Part shown: positions 18,766 to 27,634 of the stretch, piece by piece | How the letters are laid out: every line of letters starts with the position of its first letter | How positions within the stretch are numbered: the stretch's first letter is position 1 | Origin: Pseudarthrobacter cellobiosi | GTDB lineage: Bacteria > Actinomycetota > Actinomycetes > Actinomycetales > Micrococcaceae | Length of the DNA: 64,000 nt | Direction: 5' to 3' | Assembly (NCBI RefSeq): GCF_023913755.1 | Contig: NZ_JAMXBJ010000048.1 | Coordinates: 186,001-250,000, forward strand | Notes under the pieces: generated by a model | What the model saw: only the letters and a program-made list of their open reading frames with translations | Database searches by the model: none | Told to the model about the DNA's origin: nothing | Program-made: the position numbers and the translations under genes

Positions 18766-19348
18766 CGTCCGTGTCCTTCGGCTGGGCCGCCTCTTTCCGT
18801 GGCGCCGCGACGTGCCGTGAACCGTCAAGGGCGATCCCCCGCAACGTAAGGATACAAATGATGACCACTGCTGAGACCACCGCGGAATCCGCAATGTTGA
18901 AGATCGCAAAATTCGGCAGCTGGATGAAATCCACCACATGCCCCATCCCGAACGAGGGCTCCCGGAAGAGCCTGTCCGTCAGGTTGCCCAGGGCCCCGCC
19001 CAGGAGCAGACCCAGTGCCAGCGACCACCATCCCGAGCCCAGCTTGCGCACTTGGAACAGGATGGCGATGGAGACGCCGGCCATGATGATGGAGAACACC
19101 CACGTGACATTTTCCCCGATCGAAAATGCGGCGCCGGAATTGCGGATGAAGTACCAGTGCAGGAGAGGCGGCAGCACCGGGATGCGTTCACCTTCCACCA
19201 TCGAGGACGTCACCCACAGTTTTGTCAGCTGGTCCAGGACGTACGCAAAGACCGCAAAACCGGCGAAGAGCGAGAGCAGGAGTGCCCGCCGGGGGCGGGC
19301 CGATGAAGGAGAAGGGTTTGCGGCGTCAGCGGCGAGGTGGTCAGTCAT
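18758..19348 (-). CDS. lspA: Lipoprotein signal peptidase (signal peptidase II)
   Basis: Cleaves the signal peptide of diacylglyceryl-modified prolipoproteins in the cytoplasmic membrane. The 196-residue protein has four hydrophobic segments and the two catalytic aspartates, in [12 protein letters not shown] and [22 protein letters not shown] is the family's conserved third motif. The start ATG at 19348 is preferred to one at 19414; the extra residues would precede the cytosolic Pro/Ser-rich N-terminus without homology. Its stop overlaps the start of the downstream pseudouridine synthase. It lies beyond the terminator of wag31, so it must have its own promoter in 19349-19383. Confidence 0.92.
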   Translation of the reverse strand: MTDHLAADAANPSPSSARPRRALLLSLFAGFAVFAYVLDQLTKLWVTSSMVEGERIPVLPPLLHWYFIRNSGAAFSIGENVTWVFSIIMAGVSIAILFQVRKLGSGWWSLALGLLLGGALGNLTDRLFREPSFGMGHVVDFIQLPNFAIFNIADSAVVSAVVIICILTLRGIALDGSRHVAAPRKEAAQPKDTDGV

Positions 19349-19383
19349 GGTGCTTTCATTTTGTAAAAACGATGTTAAATCCC

Positions 19384-19419
19384 AAAAACCGGCGGCCGAG
19401 GAATCCTCAGCCACCGGTT
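19384..19419 (-). terminator. Terminator at the end of the division cluster (after wag31)
   Basis: On the minus strand a 15-bp stem (AACCGGTGGCTGAGG with its partner, two G-U pairs, ATT loop) is followed directly by a run of five T. It lies 22 bases after the wag31 stop and separates it from lspA. Confidence 0.85.
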
Positions 19420-19441
19420 CTCAGAATACGTGCTTGACGAA

Positions 19442-20137
19442 CTAGTTCGCTTCAACCTCAGGCGCCGCCACGGAACCGCGGGCGTCAAGGTCGCGCAGCT
19501 GGCCTTCAATGTAGGCCTTCAGGCGTGAGCGGTAGTCGCGTTCGAAGCCGCGGAGCTGCTCTACCTTGCGTTCCAGGACGGAGCGCTGCTGCTCGAGGGC
19601 ACCGAGGATCTTCCGGGACTTCTCCTGGGCATCGTTGACCAGGCTGCTGGCCTCGATCTGGGCCTCTGCGATGATCTTGTCCTTCTGGGACTGACCGTCG
19701 GCGACGTGACGGTCGTGCATCTGCTGCGCCATGGCGAGCAGACCGGCAGCGGACTCGGCCGAAACCGTGCTTCCGTTGGACGCGGCGGGCGCAGCAGCCT
19801 GGACGGCTGCAACAGGTGCTGACGGCTCGGCTTCCTTCTTCTTGGCGGCGTCGGGAGCTTTCGCCTCGACCTCGGCCTTCGCCGGGGACTCAACCTTGTC
19901 AGCCTTGACGGGTGCGGGAACCTTCTCGACCACCGGGGCGGACGCAGCGGAGCTGGCCGGCACGCCGGAACCTGATTCTGCAAGCTTCTTGCGGAGCTCG
20001 TCGTTCTCCTGGTTCAGGCGCCTGAGTTCCACAACGATCTCGTCCAGGAAGTCATCAACTTCATCCTGGTCGTAGCCTTCGCGGAACTTGGTCGGCTGAA
20101 AGCGCTTGTTGACAACGTCTTCTGGCGTCAAAGCCAT
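19442..20137 (-). CDS. wag31: DivIVA-family polar growth protein Wag31
   Basis: A coiled-coil scaffold that recognises negatively curved membrane and directs polar growth and septation in actinobacteria. The N-terminal DivIVA domain MALTPEDVVNKRFQPTKFRE-GYDQDEVDDFLDEI (1-34) is intact, followed by the coiled coil VVELRRLNQENDELRKKL. Residues about 55-110 form a Pro/Ala/Lys/Glu-rich linker, and from about 120 a second long coiled coil (LLAMAQQMHDRHVADGQSQKD...EQQRSVLERKVEQLRGFERDYRSRLKAYIEGQL). The 231 aa include a typical variable linker. RBS GAGGTG precedes the ATG. It is the last gene of the dcw-linked block, with its own promoters and a terminator. Confidence 0.95.
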   Translation of the reverse strand: MALTPEDVVNKRFQPTKFREGYDQDEVDDFLDEIVVELRRLNQENDELRKKLAESGSGVPASSAASAPVVEKVPAPVKADKVESPAKAEVEAKAPDAAKKKEAEPSAPVAAVQAAAPAASNGSTVSAESAAGLLAMAQQMHDRHVADGQSQKDKIIAEAQIEASSLVNDAQEKSRKILGALEQQRSVLERKVEQLRGFERDYRSRLKAYIEGQLRDLDARGSVAAPEVEAN

Positions 20138-20155
20138 CTGGTCACCTCATTGGTC

Positions 20156-20185
20156 TAGTTAGTCAGTAGGCCTTCCGGCCGTCAA
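20156..20185 (-). promoter_or_regulatory. Candidate wag31 promoter 1 (proximal)
   Basis: Read on the minus strand: TTGACG (20185-20180), 18 bases, TAACTA (20161-20156). The -10 ends 19 bases before the wag31 start, leaving room for the GAGGTG ribosome site. Confidence 0.5.
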
Positions 20186-20197
20186 AACTACGGTACC

Positions 20198-20225
20198 TAA
20201 ATATTGTCTGGTTCCTCTAATTCAA
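20198..20225 (-). promoter_or_regulatory. Candidate wag31 promoter 2 (distal)
   Basis: Read on the minus strand: TTGAAT (20225-20220), 16 bases, TATTTA (20203-20198). Together with the proximal candidate it would let wag31 be expressed independently of yggT. Confidence 0.45.
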
Positions 20226-20314
20226 CACTGGGTGTCAAACCGGAGATTTCTTCGCGGCTCAGAGGGAGTTCAAATTCCAGGAACTTCGCCTGCGCCGCTA
20301 GGTCTTGTCGAAGA

Positions 20315-20602
20315 TTACGCGAAACCCCTGGTGACCGCCATCGCGATGCTGACGGCGATGAACAGGACCAGAAACCCGAGGTCCAAAGTCACGCCGCCGA
20401 GCCTCAACGGCGGGATCAGCCTCCGGAGCCCCTTGAGTGGCGGATCGGTGATCGAGTACACCGTGTGGGCCACCACGAGGGCAACACCACGCGGACGCCA
20501 TTCCCTGGCAAACATCTGGACCCAGTCAAAGACCAGCCGGATGATCAGCGCCACGAAGAACAGCAAAAGGGCGATATAGACAAGTCCGAAAACAATTCCC
20601 AT
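20315..20602 (-). CDS. YggT family membrane protein
   Basis: A 95-residue integral membrane protein with two hydrophobic segments (about 2-24 and 72-92) flanking the conserved YggT core: YSITDPPLKGLRRLIPPLRLGG, where T-D/E-P-x-L-x-x-x-R-R-x-I-P-P is diagnostic. The molecular function of the family is not established. In actinobacteria and cyanobacteria it sits between sepF and divIVA and is linked to cell division or nucleoid arrangement. Here it keeps that position, 120 bp after sepF and 177 bp before wag31. Confidence 0.9.
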   Translation of the reverse strand: MGIVFGLVYIALLLFFVALIIRLVFDWVQMFAREWRPRGVALVVAHTVYSITDPPLKGLRRLIPPLRLGGVTLDLGFLVLFIAVSIAMAVTRGFA

Positions 20603-20676
20603 GACTTAACTCATATCTCCATGTCCATTCCGGATACCGCGGTGCCCTGCCAATGTTTCTTGTCTATTTCAGCACA

Positions 20677-20706
20677 GATGCCAGACAGGTGTACCTGTCT
20701 GGCATC
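20677..20706. repeat. 30-bp near-perfect palindrome between sepF and yggT
   Basis: Arms of 14 bp (GATGCCAGACAGGT and its complement) meet around a two-base centre, with no T-run on either side. It lies 17 bases after the sepF stop. It could be a transcript-stabilising stem, a weak terminator/attenuator or a protein-binding site. Confidence 0.7.
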
Positions 20707-20722
20707 CGGAATAAGCTCAGGG

Positions 20723-21253
20723 CTAACTTTGATTGAAGAAGCTGGCCTGGGTCTCGCTGACCTTCTTGTCATCGCCAATGACCTCAATGTACGACGGTGA
20801 CAGCAGGAAAACCTTGTTGGTGACCCGTTCGATGCTGCCCCGGAGACCAAAAACCAGGCCGGCCGAGAAGTCAACGAGACGCTTGGCGTCCGCTTCGCCC
20901 ATGTCGGTGACGTTCATGATGACGGGGATGCCGTCCCGGAAACTCTCACCGATGAGCTTGGCGTCATTGTAGGACCGCGGGTGGATCGTGGTGATCTGCC
21001 GAAGCCCGGACGGTTCTTCGCGGCTTGAGGCCGCACGCTTGATGGGGGTCACTGGTGCGCGGTATTCCTCTTCGGGGGCGTGTGATGACTCGCGGCTGAC
21101 GTCGCGGACGGGTGCCGGTGAACGGCGTTCCTCGCGGTCAACTTCCATCGAATCGTCCTCGTCCTTACGTGTTGTGGTGTGCTCGGACTCGTAGTGTTCA
21201 TCGCCATCGGCGAGCCCAAGATAGATCATTGTCTTGCGCAGAGCGCCGGCCAT
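20723..21253 (-). CDS. sepF: Cell division protein SepF
   Basis: A membrane anchor for FtsZ in Gram-positives that lack FtsA. The 176-residue protein starts [16 protein letters not shown], the amphipathic membrane-binding helix followed by an acidic/charged disordered linker (about 18-85). The C-terminal SepF domain (about 86-170) has [31 protein letters not shown] and [26 protein letters not shown], including the G-x-x-x-x-V/I-x-x-x-V-F-L-L-S-P ending. The order pgeF-yggS-sepF-yggT-wag31 after ftsZ is standard for actinobacteria. No ftsA is present in the cluster, consistent with SepF being the FtsZ tether. Confidence 0.95.
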   Translation of the reverse strand: MAGALRKTMIYLGLADGDEHYESEHTTTRKDEDDSMEVDREERRSPAPVRDVSRESSHAPEEEYRAPVTPIKRAASSREEPSGLRQITTIHPRSYNDAKLIGESFRDGIPVIMNVTDMGEADAKRLVDFSAGLVFGLRGSIERVTNKVFLLSPSYIEVIGDDKKVSETQASFFNQS

Positions 21254-21342
21254 GGTCGACTCCTAATCGTGTCCGTAGGCGGGCCGCCCAATGACTTGAC
21301 AGCCTTTGAATCCCCCGCCACTCACTTCCTATGGGTTCGACG

Positions 21343-22083
21343 CTACCCCACGTCAGGACGCGATCCGAGAATATCGGAACCGATTCGCAGGTGTGTCGCA
21401 CCGAAACGGATGGCCGCTTCCAGGTCCTGGCTCATGCCCGCCGAGATGGCCGTCGCGCCGGGATGCTCCGCTACCAAGGCTGCCGAGATGGCTGCCAGCT
21501 TTTCGAACGCCGCCTGCGGACTGGCGCCCAACGGGGCGACAGCCATAACGCCCGCCAGTTCCAGTCCTGCCGCAGCCGCCAGCCGCTCGGCCAGGAGTGC
21601 TACCTCCGCCGCGGCCACGCCGCCGCGGTGCGCGCCGGCGTCGTCGTCGAGGCTGACCTGGATGAAGCACTGCAGGGCTCCCCGGCCCGTCCGCTCCTGT
21701 TCCGCGGCGATGGCGCGCTCGAGGCTGTCCACCAGGGCCAGCCGGTCCACGGAATGGAGCGCATGGGCATACTTCACCACGGATTTCGCTTTTTTGCTCT
21801 GCAGCTGCCCGACGAAGTGCCAGTTGAGTCCGAGGCCTGCCAGTTCGGCCGCCTTCGAGGAGGCTTCCTGGTCCCTGTTTTCGCCGACGTCGCGGACGCC
21901 CAGCGCAGCCAGGCGCCTGATGTCGGCGGCCGGATGGAACTTGGTGACCACAATCAGCGTCGGCAGTTCCCCCGCCCGGCCTGAGTCTTCGACGGCGGCT
22001 TCAATGCGCCGCTGCACGGCGGCGAGGCGCTCCGCCAGATCAGCCATCCGTTCGGCGTTGTCCTCCACAGTGCCCTCATTCAT
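21343..22083 (-). CDS. YggS-family pyridoxal-phosphate homeostasis protein
   Basis: A 246-residue PLP-binding alanine-racemase-like TIM barrel without catalytic activity (PLPBP/YggS), thought to buffer PLP and affect amino-acid pools. The PLP lysine is in LIVVTKFHPAADIR (about Lys 48). Other conserved parts are VGENRDQEASSKA (family: 'GENR/Y-Q-E'), WHFVGQLQSKKAKSV, HSVDRLALVDSL and the phosphate-binding ISAGMSQDLEAAIRFGATHLRIGSDILGSR. The start ATG at 22083 overlaps the pgeF stop by eight bases; a longer frame to 22200 lies entirely inside pgeF. Downstream is sepF after 89 bp. Confidence 0.93.
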   Translation of the reverse strand: MNEGTVEDNAERMADLAERLAAVQRRIEAAVEDSGRAGELPTLIVVTKFHPAADIRRLAALGVRDVGENRDQEASSKAAELAGLGLNWHFVGQLQSKKAKSVVKYAHALHSVDRLALVDSLERAIAAEQERTGRGALQCFIQVSLDDDAGAHRGGVAAAEVALLAERLAAAAGLELAGVMAVAPLGASPQAAFEKLAAISAALVAEHPGATAISAGMSQDLEAAIRFGATHLRIGSDILGSRPDVG

Positions 22084-22765
22084 GCGACCACACCAGTCCC
22101 GCGAAGCGCCCGGTGGTGTTGGACCTGCGGTAAGAGAAAAGCTCTTCGTTTTCAAGCGTGCACGGACCCGCATATTCAATGACGACGCCGGCAGCTTCAA
22201 GTTGGCTCTTCGCCCCCGCCGGGAGATCCAGTGCCGGCGTGCCCCAGGACGTGGCAGCCCAGGTCGCCGGCACCTGGGCAGCTACTTGGGCGCGCAGTTC
22301 GGCGGGCACCTCATAGCAACGCCCGCAGATTGACGGGCCCAGCCAGGCACGGATGGCGGTGGCCCCAGCTGAGCGCATCCGCTCCACTGCCGCCGGGAGA
22401 ATGCCGTTTTCTATCCCCGGGCGGCCTGCGTGCACGGCGGCGAGGACCGGACCGTCTGGTCCTTCCCCTACGAGTACTGCCGGGATGCAGTCGGCCACCA
22501 TGACCGCCAGCGGCATTCCCCGCGACACCATGGCATCAGCGGTCGGCGCAGGCGTGGCCGGCTCCATCATTTCCACGGCCGTGCCGTGGACCTGCTCCAT
22601 GAACCGGAGGGAACCACGGGCCATGCCGGCCGCGTTCTCCAGCGCCTCCCGGCGCTGGAGAACGTCAACGGCGTTGTCCCCGACGTGCAGGGCGAGATTG
22701 CCGGCCCGGGTGTCTGTAAACGCCACACTCACGCCAGCAGACACTTCGGCCCGCCAATAGAACAA
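22076..22765 (-). CDS. pgeF: Polyphenol oxidase/laccase-domain protein (PgeF/YfiH)
   Basis: A 229-residue YfiH (DUF152) family protein; characterised members hydrolyse purine nucleosides or correct misincorporated residues in UDP-MurNAc-peptides (peptidoglycan editing factor). Conserved motifs are RFMEQVHGTAV (His), VMVADCIPAVLV (Cys), AAVHAGRPGI (His) and LGPSICGRCYEVP. The family's usual AVHAGW is AVHAGRPG here, a small variation. The TTG start at 22765 lies eight bases after the ftsZ stop and is the only start codon available before the conserved N-terminus. Position between ftsZ and yggS is typical of actinobacteria. Confidence 0.88.
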   Translation of the reverse strand: MFYWRAEVSAGVSVAFTDTRAGNLALHVGDNAVDVLQRREALENAAGMARGSLRFMEQVHGTAVEMMEPATPAPTADAMVSRGMPLAVMVADCIPAVLVGEGPDGPVLAAVHAGRPGIENGILPAAVERMRSAGATAIRAWLGPSICGRCYEVPAELRAQVAAQVPATWAATSWGTPALDLPAGAKSQLEAAGVVIEYAGPCTLENEELFSYRRSNTTGRFAGLVWSHE

Positions 22766-22773
22766 CCCGGGCC

Positions 22774-24006
22774 CTACTTCAGGAAGTCGGGGACATCCAG
22801 GTCATCGACGCGGTTCCCTGAGAGGTCCGGCTCCACTACCGAGGGCAGGTCGACGTCGAAACCTGAATCGGCGGGGACCGACGACGGGCGCTGCTGGCCC
22901 CAGTTGCTTAGGCCTGACGCGCCGACTCCGGCGTGGACTGGCTGGACGTTGTGCTGGTGGCTGCCGCCCGAGGTGGGAGCCTGAGCCGGCGCGGGCGCCG
23001 CTGCGGGCCGCTGGGGTGCGACGTGCGGCTGGGACTGGTCCATGGAGGGAGAGGTGGCCTTGACGTCGTCGAAACCGGCGGCAATGACCGTGACACGGGC
23101 CTCGTCACCGAGGGCATCGTCAATCACGGCACCGAAGATGATGTTGGCTTCGGGGTGGGCCACTTCCTGGACCAGGCGGGCAGCTTCATTGATTTCGAAC
23201 AGGCCAAGATCTGAACCGCCCTGGATGGAGAGCAGGACACCATGGGCGCCGTCGATGGAGGCTTCCAGCAGCGGCGATGCAATGGCGAGCTCGGCAGCCT
23301 TCACCGCACGGTCTTCACCGCGGGCGGAGCCGATGCCCATCAGCGCGGAGCCTGCACCCTGCATCACGGACTTGACGTCCGCGAAGTCGAGGTTGATCAG
23401 GCCGGGGGTGGTGATGAGGTCCGTGATGCCCTGGACACCGGAAAGCAGGACCTGGTCAGCGGAACGGAAAGCGTCCAGGACGGAGACGTTGCGGTCGCTG
23501 ATGGACAGAAGCCTGTCGTTCGGGATGACGATCAGCGTGTCCACTTCGTCGCGGAGGGCGTCGATGCCCGCCTCTGCAGAACCCGCACGACGGCGGCCCT
23601 CGAACGTGAACGGGCGGGTCACCACACCGATGGTCAGCGCTCCGAGAGACCGGGCGATGCGTGCCACCACAGGGGCGCCGCCGGTGCCCGTGCCGCCACC
23701 TTCGCCGGCGGTCACAAACACCATGTCCGCGCCGCGGATGACCTCTTCGATTTCGTCGGCGTGGTCCTCCGCAGCCTGCTTGCCCACCTCGGGGTTGGCG
23801 CCTGCACCGAGCCCGCGGGTCAGCTCACGTCCGATGTCGAGCTTGACGTCTGCATCGCTCATCAACAATGCCTGTGCATCGGTGTTGACCGCGATGAATT
23901 CGACGCCGCGAAGACCGACCTCGATCATGCGGTTGACTGCGTTCACGCCACCGCCGCCGATGCCGACGACCTTGATGACGGCCAAGTAATTCTGCGGAGC
24001 TGCCAC
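22774..24006 (-). CDS. ftsZ: Cell division protein FtsZ
   Basis: The tubulin-like GTPase that forms the Z-ring. The 410-residue product has [17 protein letters not shown] (11-27), the tubulin signature [10 protein letters not shown] (103-112), and the T7 loop [11 protein letters not shown] (205-215) with catalytic Asp residues. A Pro/Ala/Gln-rich linker (about 325-385) and the conserved C-terminal peptide [10 protein letters not shown] follow; that peptide is the docking site for SepF and other partners. It has its own 187-bp upstream region with a 21-bp inverted repeat (24072-24092), so it is probably transcribed separately from ftsQ. Confidence 0.98.
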   Translation of the reverse strand: MAAPQNYLAVIKVVGIGGGGVNAVNRMIEVGLRGVEFIAVNTDAQALLMSDADVKLDIGRELTRGLGAGANPEVGKQAAEDHADEIEEVIRGADMVFVTAGEGGGTGTGGAPVVARIARSLGALTIGVVTRPFTFEGRRRAGSAEAGIDALRDEVDTLIVIPNDRLLSISDRNVSVLDAFRSADQVLLSGVQGITDLITTPGLINLDFADVKSVMQGAGSALMGIGSARGEDRAVKAAELAIASPLLEASIDGAHGVLLSIQGGSDLGLFEINEAARLVQEVAHPEANIIFGAVIDDALGDEARVTVIAAGFDDVKATSPSMDQSQPHVAPQRPAAAPAPAQAPTSGGSHQHNVQPVHAGVGASGLSNWGQQRPSSVPADSGFDVDLPSVVEPDLSGNRVDDLDVPDFLK

Positions 24007-24071
24007 GTTACGTGTCCCTTGTTCGTGTCCTATTGCGAAAACTGTGGAGTCGGGCTTGAAGCTTCGAACCT

Positions 24072-24092
24072 TAACCTTCGAGTTGAAGGTTA
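24072..24092 (-). promoter_or_regulatory. Inverted repeat upstream of ftsZ, candidate FtsR operator
   Basis: TAACCTTC (24072-24079) and GAAGGTTA (24085-24092) form a perfect palindrome with a 5-bp centre, 66 bp upstream of the ftsZ start. A third AACCTT copy lies beside it at 24067. MerR-type regulators bind such symmetric sites, and FtsR, a MerR-type activator of ftsZ in Corynebacterium, is encoded in this window at 61.1-61.8 kb. The link is inference. Confidence 0.5.
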
Positions 24093-24193
24093 TAGTTATG
24101 TCAAGTAACTCATGTCTGGAACGCTATTTCCTATGGTTCGGACATTCAATAACCGGAGCCGCGTGTCGCGGGAATACCGAGTAAATAAAGCGT

Positions 24194-25162
24194 TCAGCGC
24201 GTCACCGGATGCCGGGGCGCGCTCACATCGTACACACGGACGGGGTTCTTCGGGTCCGCGGGAACTTTGAGCAAGGCTTCAAGCACCTTGGCCTTGAGCT
24301 CCTTCTCCCCCGCATTCCCCCAAATGATGGTCTGACCGTCCACCAGTTTGAGCTCAACGGCGTCCACAGACTGGGCGGACGCGTTGGACAGCTTCGACAG
24401 CACGTCCAGCGGGAGTGCACCGAGGACCGCTGCGGTGGCCTGGAAGAGGTCCTTGCCGATGGTTCCGGCGCCGCCGTCGATCACGGGCAGGGCAACTGCG
24501 GCCGGGTCCGCAGGGCTGGCCAGGACCACGCCGTCCACATCCACCAACTGGTACTGCTCCTCCTGCTTGACCAGGGCCACCGGGACCCGCTCCAAAACCT
24601 GGACCATCAACCCGGACGGCGGGCGCGCCTGGGTTGAGACGGACTTGATCTGGACGAGCGGCGCCAGGAGGCGGCTGACCTCCTCATCGCTGATCTGGGG
24701 CAGGGGTCTGCCCTTCAGGGGCTCCAGTGCGGCCTGCACCTGTTCCGTGGTGACGAGCCGGGTCCCGGACACCGTAACGGTGCCTACGGCGAGTGCCGGC
24801 GAAAAGATTGCGGCGGCCAGCAGCGCGCAGACCAACGCCAGGACAGTGCCCAGGGTCACCAGGATGTTCCGCTTAAGGCGTTTTCCGGGCGGCTCCGGGA
24901 AGGCCAGCACATTGTCGGTGCCCGCCGGCGCCTTGCCCGCCGGCGCCTTGCCTGCCGGCACCTTGCCTGCTGGTGCCTTGTCTGCCGGTGCCTTGTCTGC
25001 CGGCGGGTTCCGGTCCGCGTCCTTCACTTTCTTGCGGCCGGGCGAAGACGGGGTGTCCGCTTCCGGGGCGCTTTTGGAGGCCGAGATCACCTCCGGTTCC
25101 GCTGGCGCGGGTGGCTGCCGCCTGCCTGGTGAAGCGTAGGTGGGCCGGCGCGGACTACCCAC
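24194..25162 (-). CDS. ftsQ: Cell division protein FtsQ (POTRA-domain divisome protein)
   Basis: A bitopic divisome protein linking early and late division proteins. The N-terminal cytosolic part is long (about 110 residues) and contains a five-residue tandem repeat (K-A/V-P-A-D/G). One membrane helix NILVTLGTVLALVCALLAAAIF follows, then the POTRA segment FSPALAVGTVTVSGTRLVTTEQVQAAL and the FtsQ beta domain (VQVLERVPVALVKQEEQYQLVDVDGVVL). The GTG at 25162 overlaps the murC stop by eight bases and is preferred. An ATG at 25201 would extend 13 residues further into murC and is the alternative. It is separated from ftsZ by 187 bp. Confidence 0.9.
   Translation of the reverse strand: MGSPRRPTYASPGRRQPPAPAEPEVISASKSAPEADTPSSPGRKKVKDADRNPPADKAPADKAPAGKVPAGKAPAGKAPAGTDNVLAFPEPPGKRLKRNILVTLGTVLALVCALLAAAIFSPALAVGTVTVSGTRLVTTEQVQAALEPLKGRPLPQISDEEVSRLLAPLVQIKSVSTQARPPSGLMVQVLERVPVALVKQEEQYQLVDVDGVVLASPADPAAVALPVIDGGAGTIGKDLFQATAAVLGALPLDVLSKLSNASAQSVDAVELKLVDGQTIIWGNAGEKELKAKVLEALLKVPADPKNPVRVYDVSAPRHPVTR
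24919..25008 (-). repeat. In-frame 15-bp tandem repeat inside ftsQ
   Basis: Six consecutive 15-bp units (24919, 24934, 24949, 24964, 24979, 24994), the first two identical and the others with one to a few substitutions. Each encodes five residues of the K-A-P-A-D/G type in the cytosolic linker of FtsQ. The period is a multiple of three, so copy-number change would keep the frame. Confidence 0.9.
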
Positions 25163-26531
25163 CGAGAGCCTGCACGATCTGCGGTCCGAAGGCCGTGACA
25201 TCCCCTGCCCCGACGGTCAGGATGATGTCGCCGGGCCCGGCGGCGTCCGTAAGGGCAGCAACCGCCCCGCCCGACTCCACCAGGCGTCCGCCGGGCGACA
25301 GGTGCTCGGCGATGAGCTGGCTGCTGACTCCTGGGATGGGATCTTCGCGCGCGGGGTATATGTCCAGGACCAGGGCGGTGTCTGCCAGGTTCAGCGCTTC
25401 TGCGAACTCCCTGGCGAACTCCCTGGTGCGGGAGAACAGGTGCGGCTGGAACAAAACATGGACGCGGTGCCCGCCGGCCACGGACCGTGCCGCCGTCAGG
25501 GCGGCCCGGACCTCGGTGGGGTGGTGGGCGTAGTCGTCATAGACGCGCACGCCGCGCGCCTCCCCTTTCAGTTCAAAGCGCCTGGAAGCGCCCGAGAAGT
25601 GCGCCAAGGCACGCGCGGCAGCTTCGGCGTCGACCCCCAGCTCCAGCGCGACGGCGACGGCGGCGGCGGCGTTCAGCGCGTTGTGCCGGCCCGGGACCTG
25701 CAGGTCCAGGGCGAACCGCCCGGCGGGTGAGGAGACCGCCACATCCCCCGGGCCGCCGTCGTGCAGCACCAGGTCCGACCCGTCAGTGGTGCCGTACAGC
25801 ACCACCCGGGTGTTGCCGCGCGCGAGCGTGCGCTCTGCGAGGGCTGCGGCGCCGGCGTCATCAGCGCAGGCAATCAGGACGCCGTCGGCCGGAAGCAGCT
25901 CCGTAAAGCGGTCGAAGGACTCGTAGACGGCCTCGGCGGTGCCGTAGTGGTCCAGGTGATCGGGTTCGACGTTAGTGACCACGGCTATCTTTGGCCTGTA
26001 GTTCAGGAAGGACCCGTCGGACTCGTCCGCTTCGGCCACAAAGACCCCTGACGTGCCGTGGGCGGCGTTGACGCCGAGCGCAGGCACGTTGGCGCCGATG
26101 GCAAACGACGGATCCATCCCGGCGCCCTGGAGCAGGACGGTGATCATGGAGGTGGTGGTGGACTTGCCGTGGGTTCCTGCCACGGTCACCACGAGGTCCT
26201 CCCCCATGGTGGCCGCCAGCGCCTCCGAGCGGTGCAGCACGGGCAGGCCGGCCGCACGCGCGGCCACCAGTTCGGGGTTGTCCGCACGGATCGCCGAGCC
26301 GGCCACCACGGTCTGGGCATCGCCCAGATTGGCGGCGGCGTATCCGACGGCGATCCTCGCCCCGGCGGCAGCCAGCTCCGCCATCACCGGAAGGTCCTTG
26401 GCATCCGACCCGCTGACGGCGACGCCGCGGGCCACCATGATGCGGGCCACGGCGGACATTCCCACCCCGCCGATGCCGATGAAATGGACGCGGCCCAGGG
26501 ACTCCTGGCTGCGGATGCTTGCGGGGATCAT
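25155..26531 (-). CDS. murC: UDP-N-acetylmuramate--L-alanine ligase
   Basis: Adds L-Ala to UDP-MurNAc, the first Mur ligase step, in the cytosol. 458 residues. N-terminal UDP-binding domain with [18 protein letters not shown] (15-32), ATP loop [48 protein letters not shown] (Mg and carbamylated-region residues), and a C-terminal domain with [29 protein letters not shown], where DDYAHHP is typical of MurC. Its ATG overlaps the murG stop by four bases and its stop overlaps ftsQ, so the three are translationally coupled. Confidence 0.96.
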   Translation of the reverse strand: MIPASIRSQESLGRVHFIGIGGVGMSAVARIMVARGVAVSGSDAKDLPVMAELAAAGARIAVGYAAANLGDAQTVVAGSAIRADNPELVAARAAGLPVLHRSEALAATMGEDLVVTVAGTHGKSTTTSMITVLLQGAGMDPSFAIGANVPALGVNAAHGTSGVFVAEADESDGSFLNYRPKIAVVTNVEPDHLDHYGTAEAVYESFDRFTELLPADGVLIACADDAGAAALAERTLARGNTRVVLYGTTDGSDLVLHDGGPGDVAVSSPAGRFALDLQVPGRHNALNAAAAVAVALELGVDAEAAARALAHFSGASRRFELKGEARGVRVYDDYAHHPTEVRAALTAARSVAGGHRVHVLFQPHLFSRTREFAREFAEALNLADTALVLDIYPAREDPIPGVSSQLIAEHLSPGGRLVESGGAVAALTDAAGPGDIILTVGAGDVTAFGPQIVQALGG

Positions 26532-27628
26532 GCGGATACCGCTTCCAGGACAAGATCAGCCATGCGCTGATCGGCGTTTCTGATGCCAAGGCGGCGCGAG
26601 CTGGCGGCCATGGTGGCCAGACGGCCGGGGTCGGTGACCAGGGGGATGAGCTGGCCCGCCACCCACTGCGCGGTGAAGTCCTTATCCTGGACCAGGAGTG
26701 CGCCACCGGCGTTCACGAGGCCCGCCGCGTTGAGCGCCTGCTCGCCGTTGCCGATGGGCAGCGGGACAAACACTGCCGGTACACCCACGGCGGCCACTTC
26801 GCAGACCGTGGCTGCGCCGGACCGCGCCAGCAGCACGTCCGCGGCGGCGTACACCCGTTCCATGCCGTCCACGTACTCCACCTGCCGGTACCCCGGCGCG
26901 GCGAGCGGGCCGCCGTCGGGCCCTAAGACCGTCTTGCCGCGGCCGGTGATGTGAAGTGTCTGGATTCCCGCCGCGCCAAGGTCCTGGACGGAGGCGGCGA
27001 CCGCGCGGTTGATGCTCTGGGCCCCGGAGGAACCGCCGGTCACAATCAGCGTGGGCGAGGTGTGATCCAGGCCCAGTGCTTCGCGCGCGGCGGCGCGGGC
27101 AGCGTCCCGGTCCAGGCTGGAGATTTCGGTCCGCATGGGCATGCCCACATGGCGGGCGTGACGCAGGCGCGTGGTGTCGAAGGCAGTGGCCACGTGACGG
27201 GTCAGGAACGATCCCACCCGGTTGGCCAGGCCGGGCCTGGTATTGGCCTCATGGATCACGATGGGGATTCCCCGGCGCCGGGCGGCGAGGTACAGCGGTG
27301 TGCAGACGTAGCCGCCGACGCCCACCAGGACGTCGGCCGAGGCGTCGTCGAGGATGCGTCCGGACTGCCTGACCGCCCCGGCCAGGCGTGCGGGCAGCTT
27401 GAGGAGGTCAACGGAAGGTTTCCGCGGAAACGGCACCCGGTCGATGGTGGCCAGTTCCAGGCCGGCGGCGGGCACCAGCCGGGTTTCCATGCCGGCGGGC
27501 GTGCCCACAGCGAGCAGCCTGGCACCGGGCGCGGCGGCACGCAGGGCGGCCGCGATGGCCAGCAGGGGGCTGATGTGGCCGGCGGTTCCGCCGCCCGCCA
27601 GGACAATGGACAGGTTCTGGGAAGTCAT
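26528..27628 (-). CDS. murG: UDP-GlcNAc:undecaprenyl-PP-MurNAc-pentapeptide GlcNAc transferase
   Basis: Converts lipid I to lipid II on the inner face of the membrane. The 366-residue GT28 glycosyltransferase shows the first G-loop [20 protein letters not shown] (8-27), the second [30 protein letters not shown], the donor-site [14 protein letters not shown] and the C-terminal [38 protein letters not shown] with the UDP-GlcNAc-binding residues. The start ATG at 27628 is six bases after the ftsW stop; the stop overlaps murC by four bases. Confidence 0.96.
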   Translation of the reverse strand: MTSQNLSIVLAGGGTAGHISPLLAIAAALRAAAPGARLLAVGTPAGMETRLVPAAGLELATIDRVPFPRKPSVDLLKLPARLAGAVRQSGRILDDASADVLVGVGGYVCTPLYLAARRRGIPIVIHEANTRPGLANRVGSFLTRHVATAFDTTRLRHARHVGMPMRTEISSLDRDAARAAAREALGLDHTSPTLIVTGGSSGAQSINRAVAASVQDLGAAGIQTLHITGRGKTVLGPDGGPLAAPGYRQVEYVDGMERVYAAADVLLARSGAATVCEVAAVGVPAVFVPLPIGNGEQALNAAGLVNAGGALLVQDKDFTAQWVAGQLIPLVTDPGRLATMAASSRRLGIRNADQRMADLVLEAVSA

Positions 27629-27634
27629 TTGGTG

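Noticed and set aside
24919..25008. Short regular repeats considered as a CRISPR array
   Set aside because: Period is 15 bp with no unique spacers and lies in frame within ftsQ; it is a coding tandem repeat.
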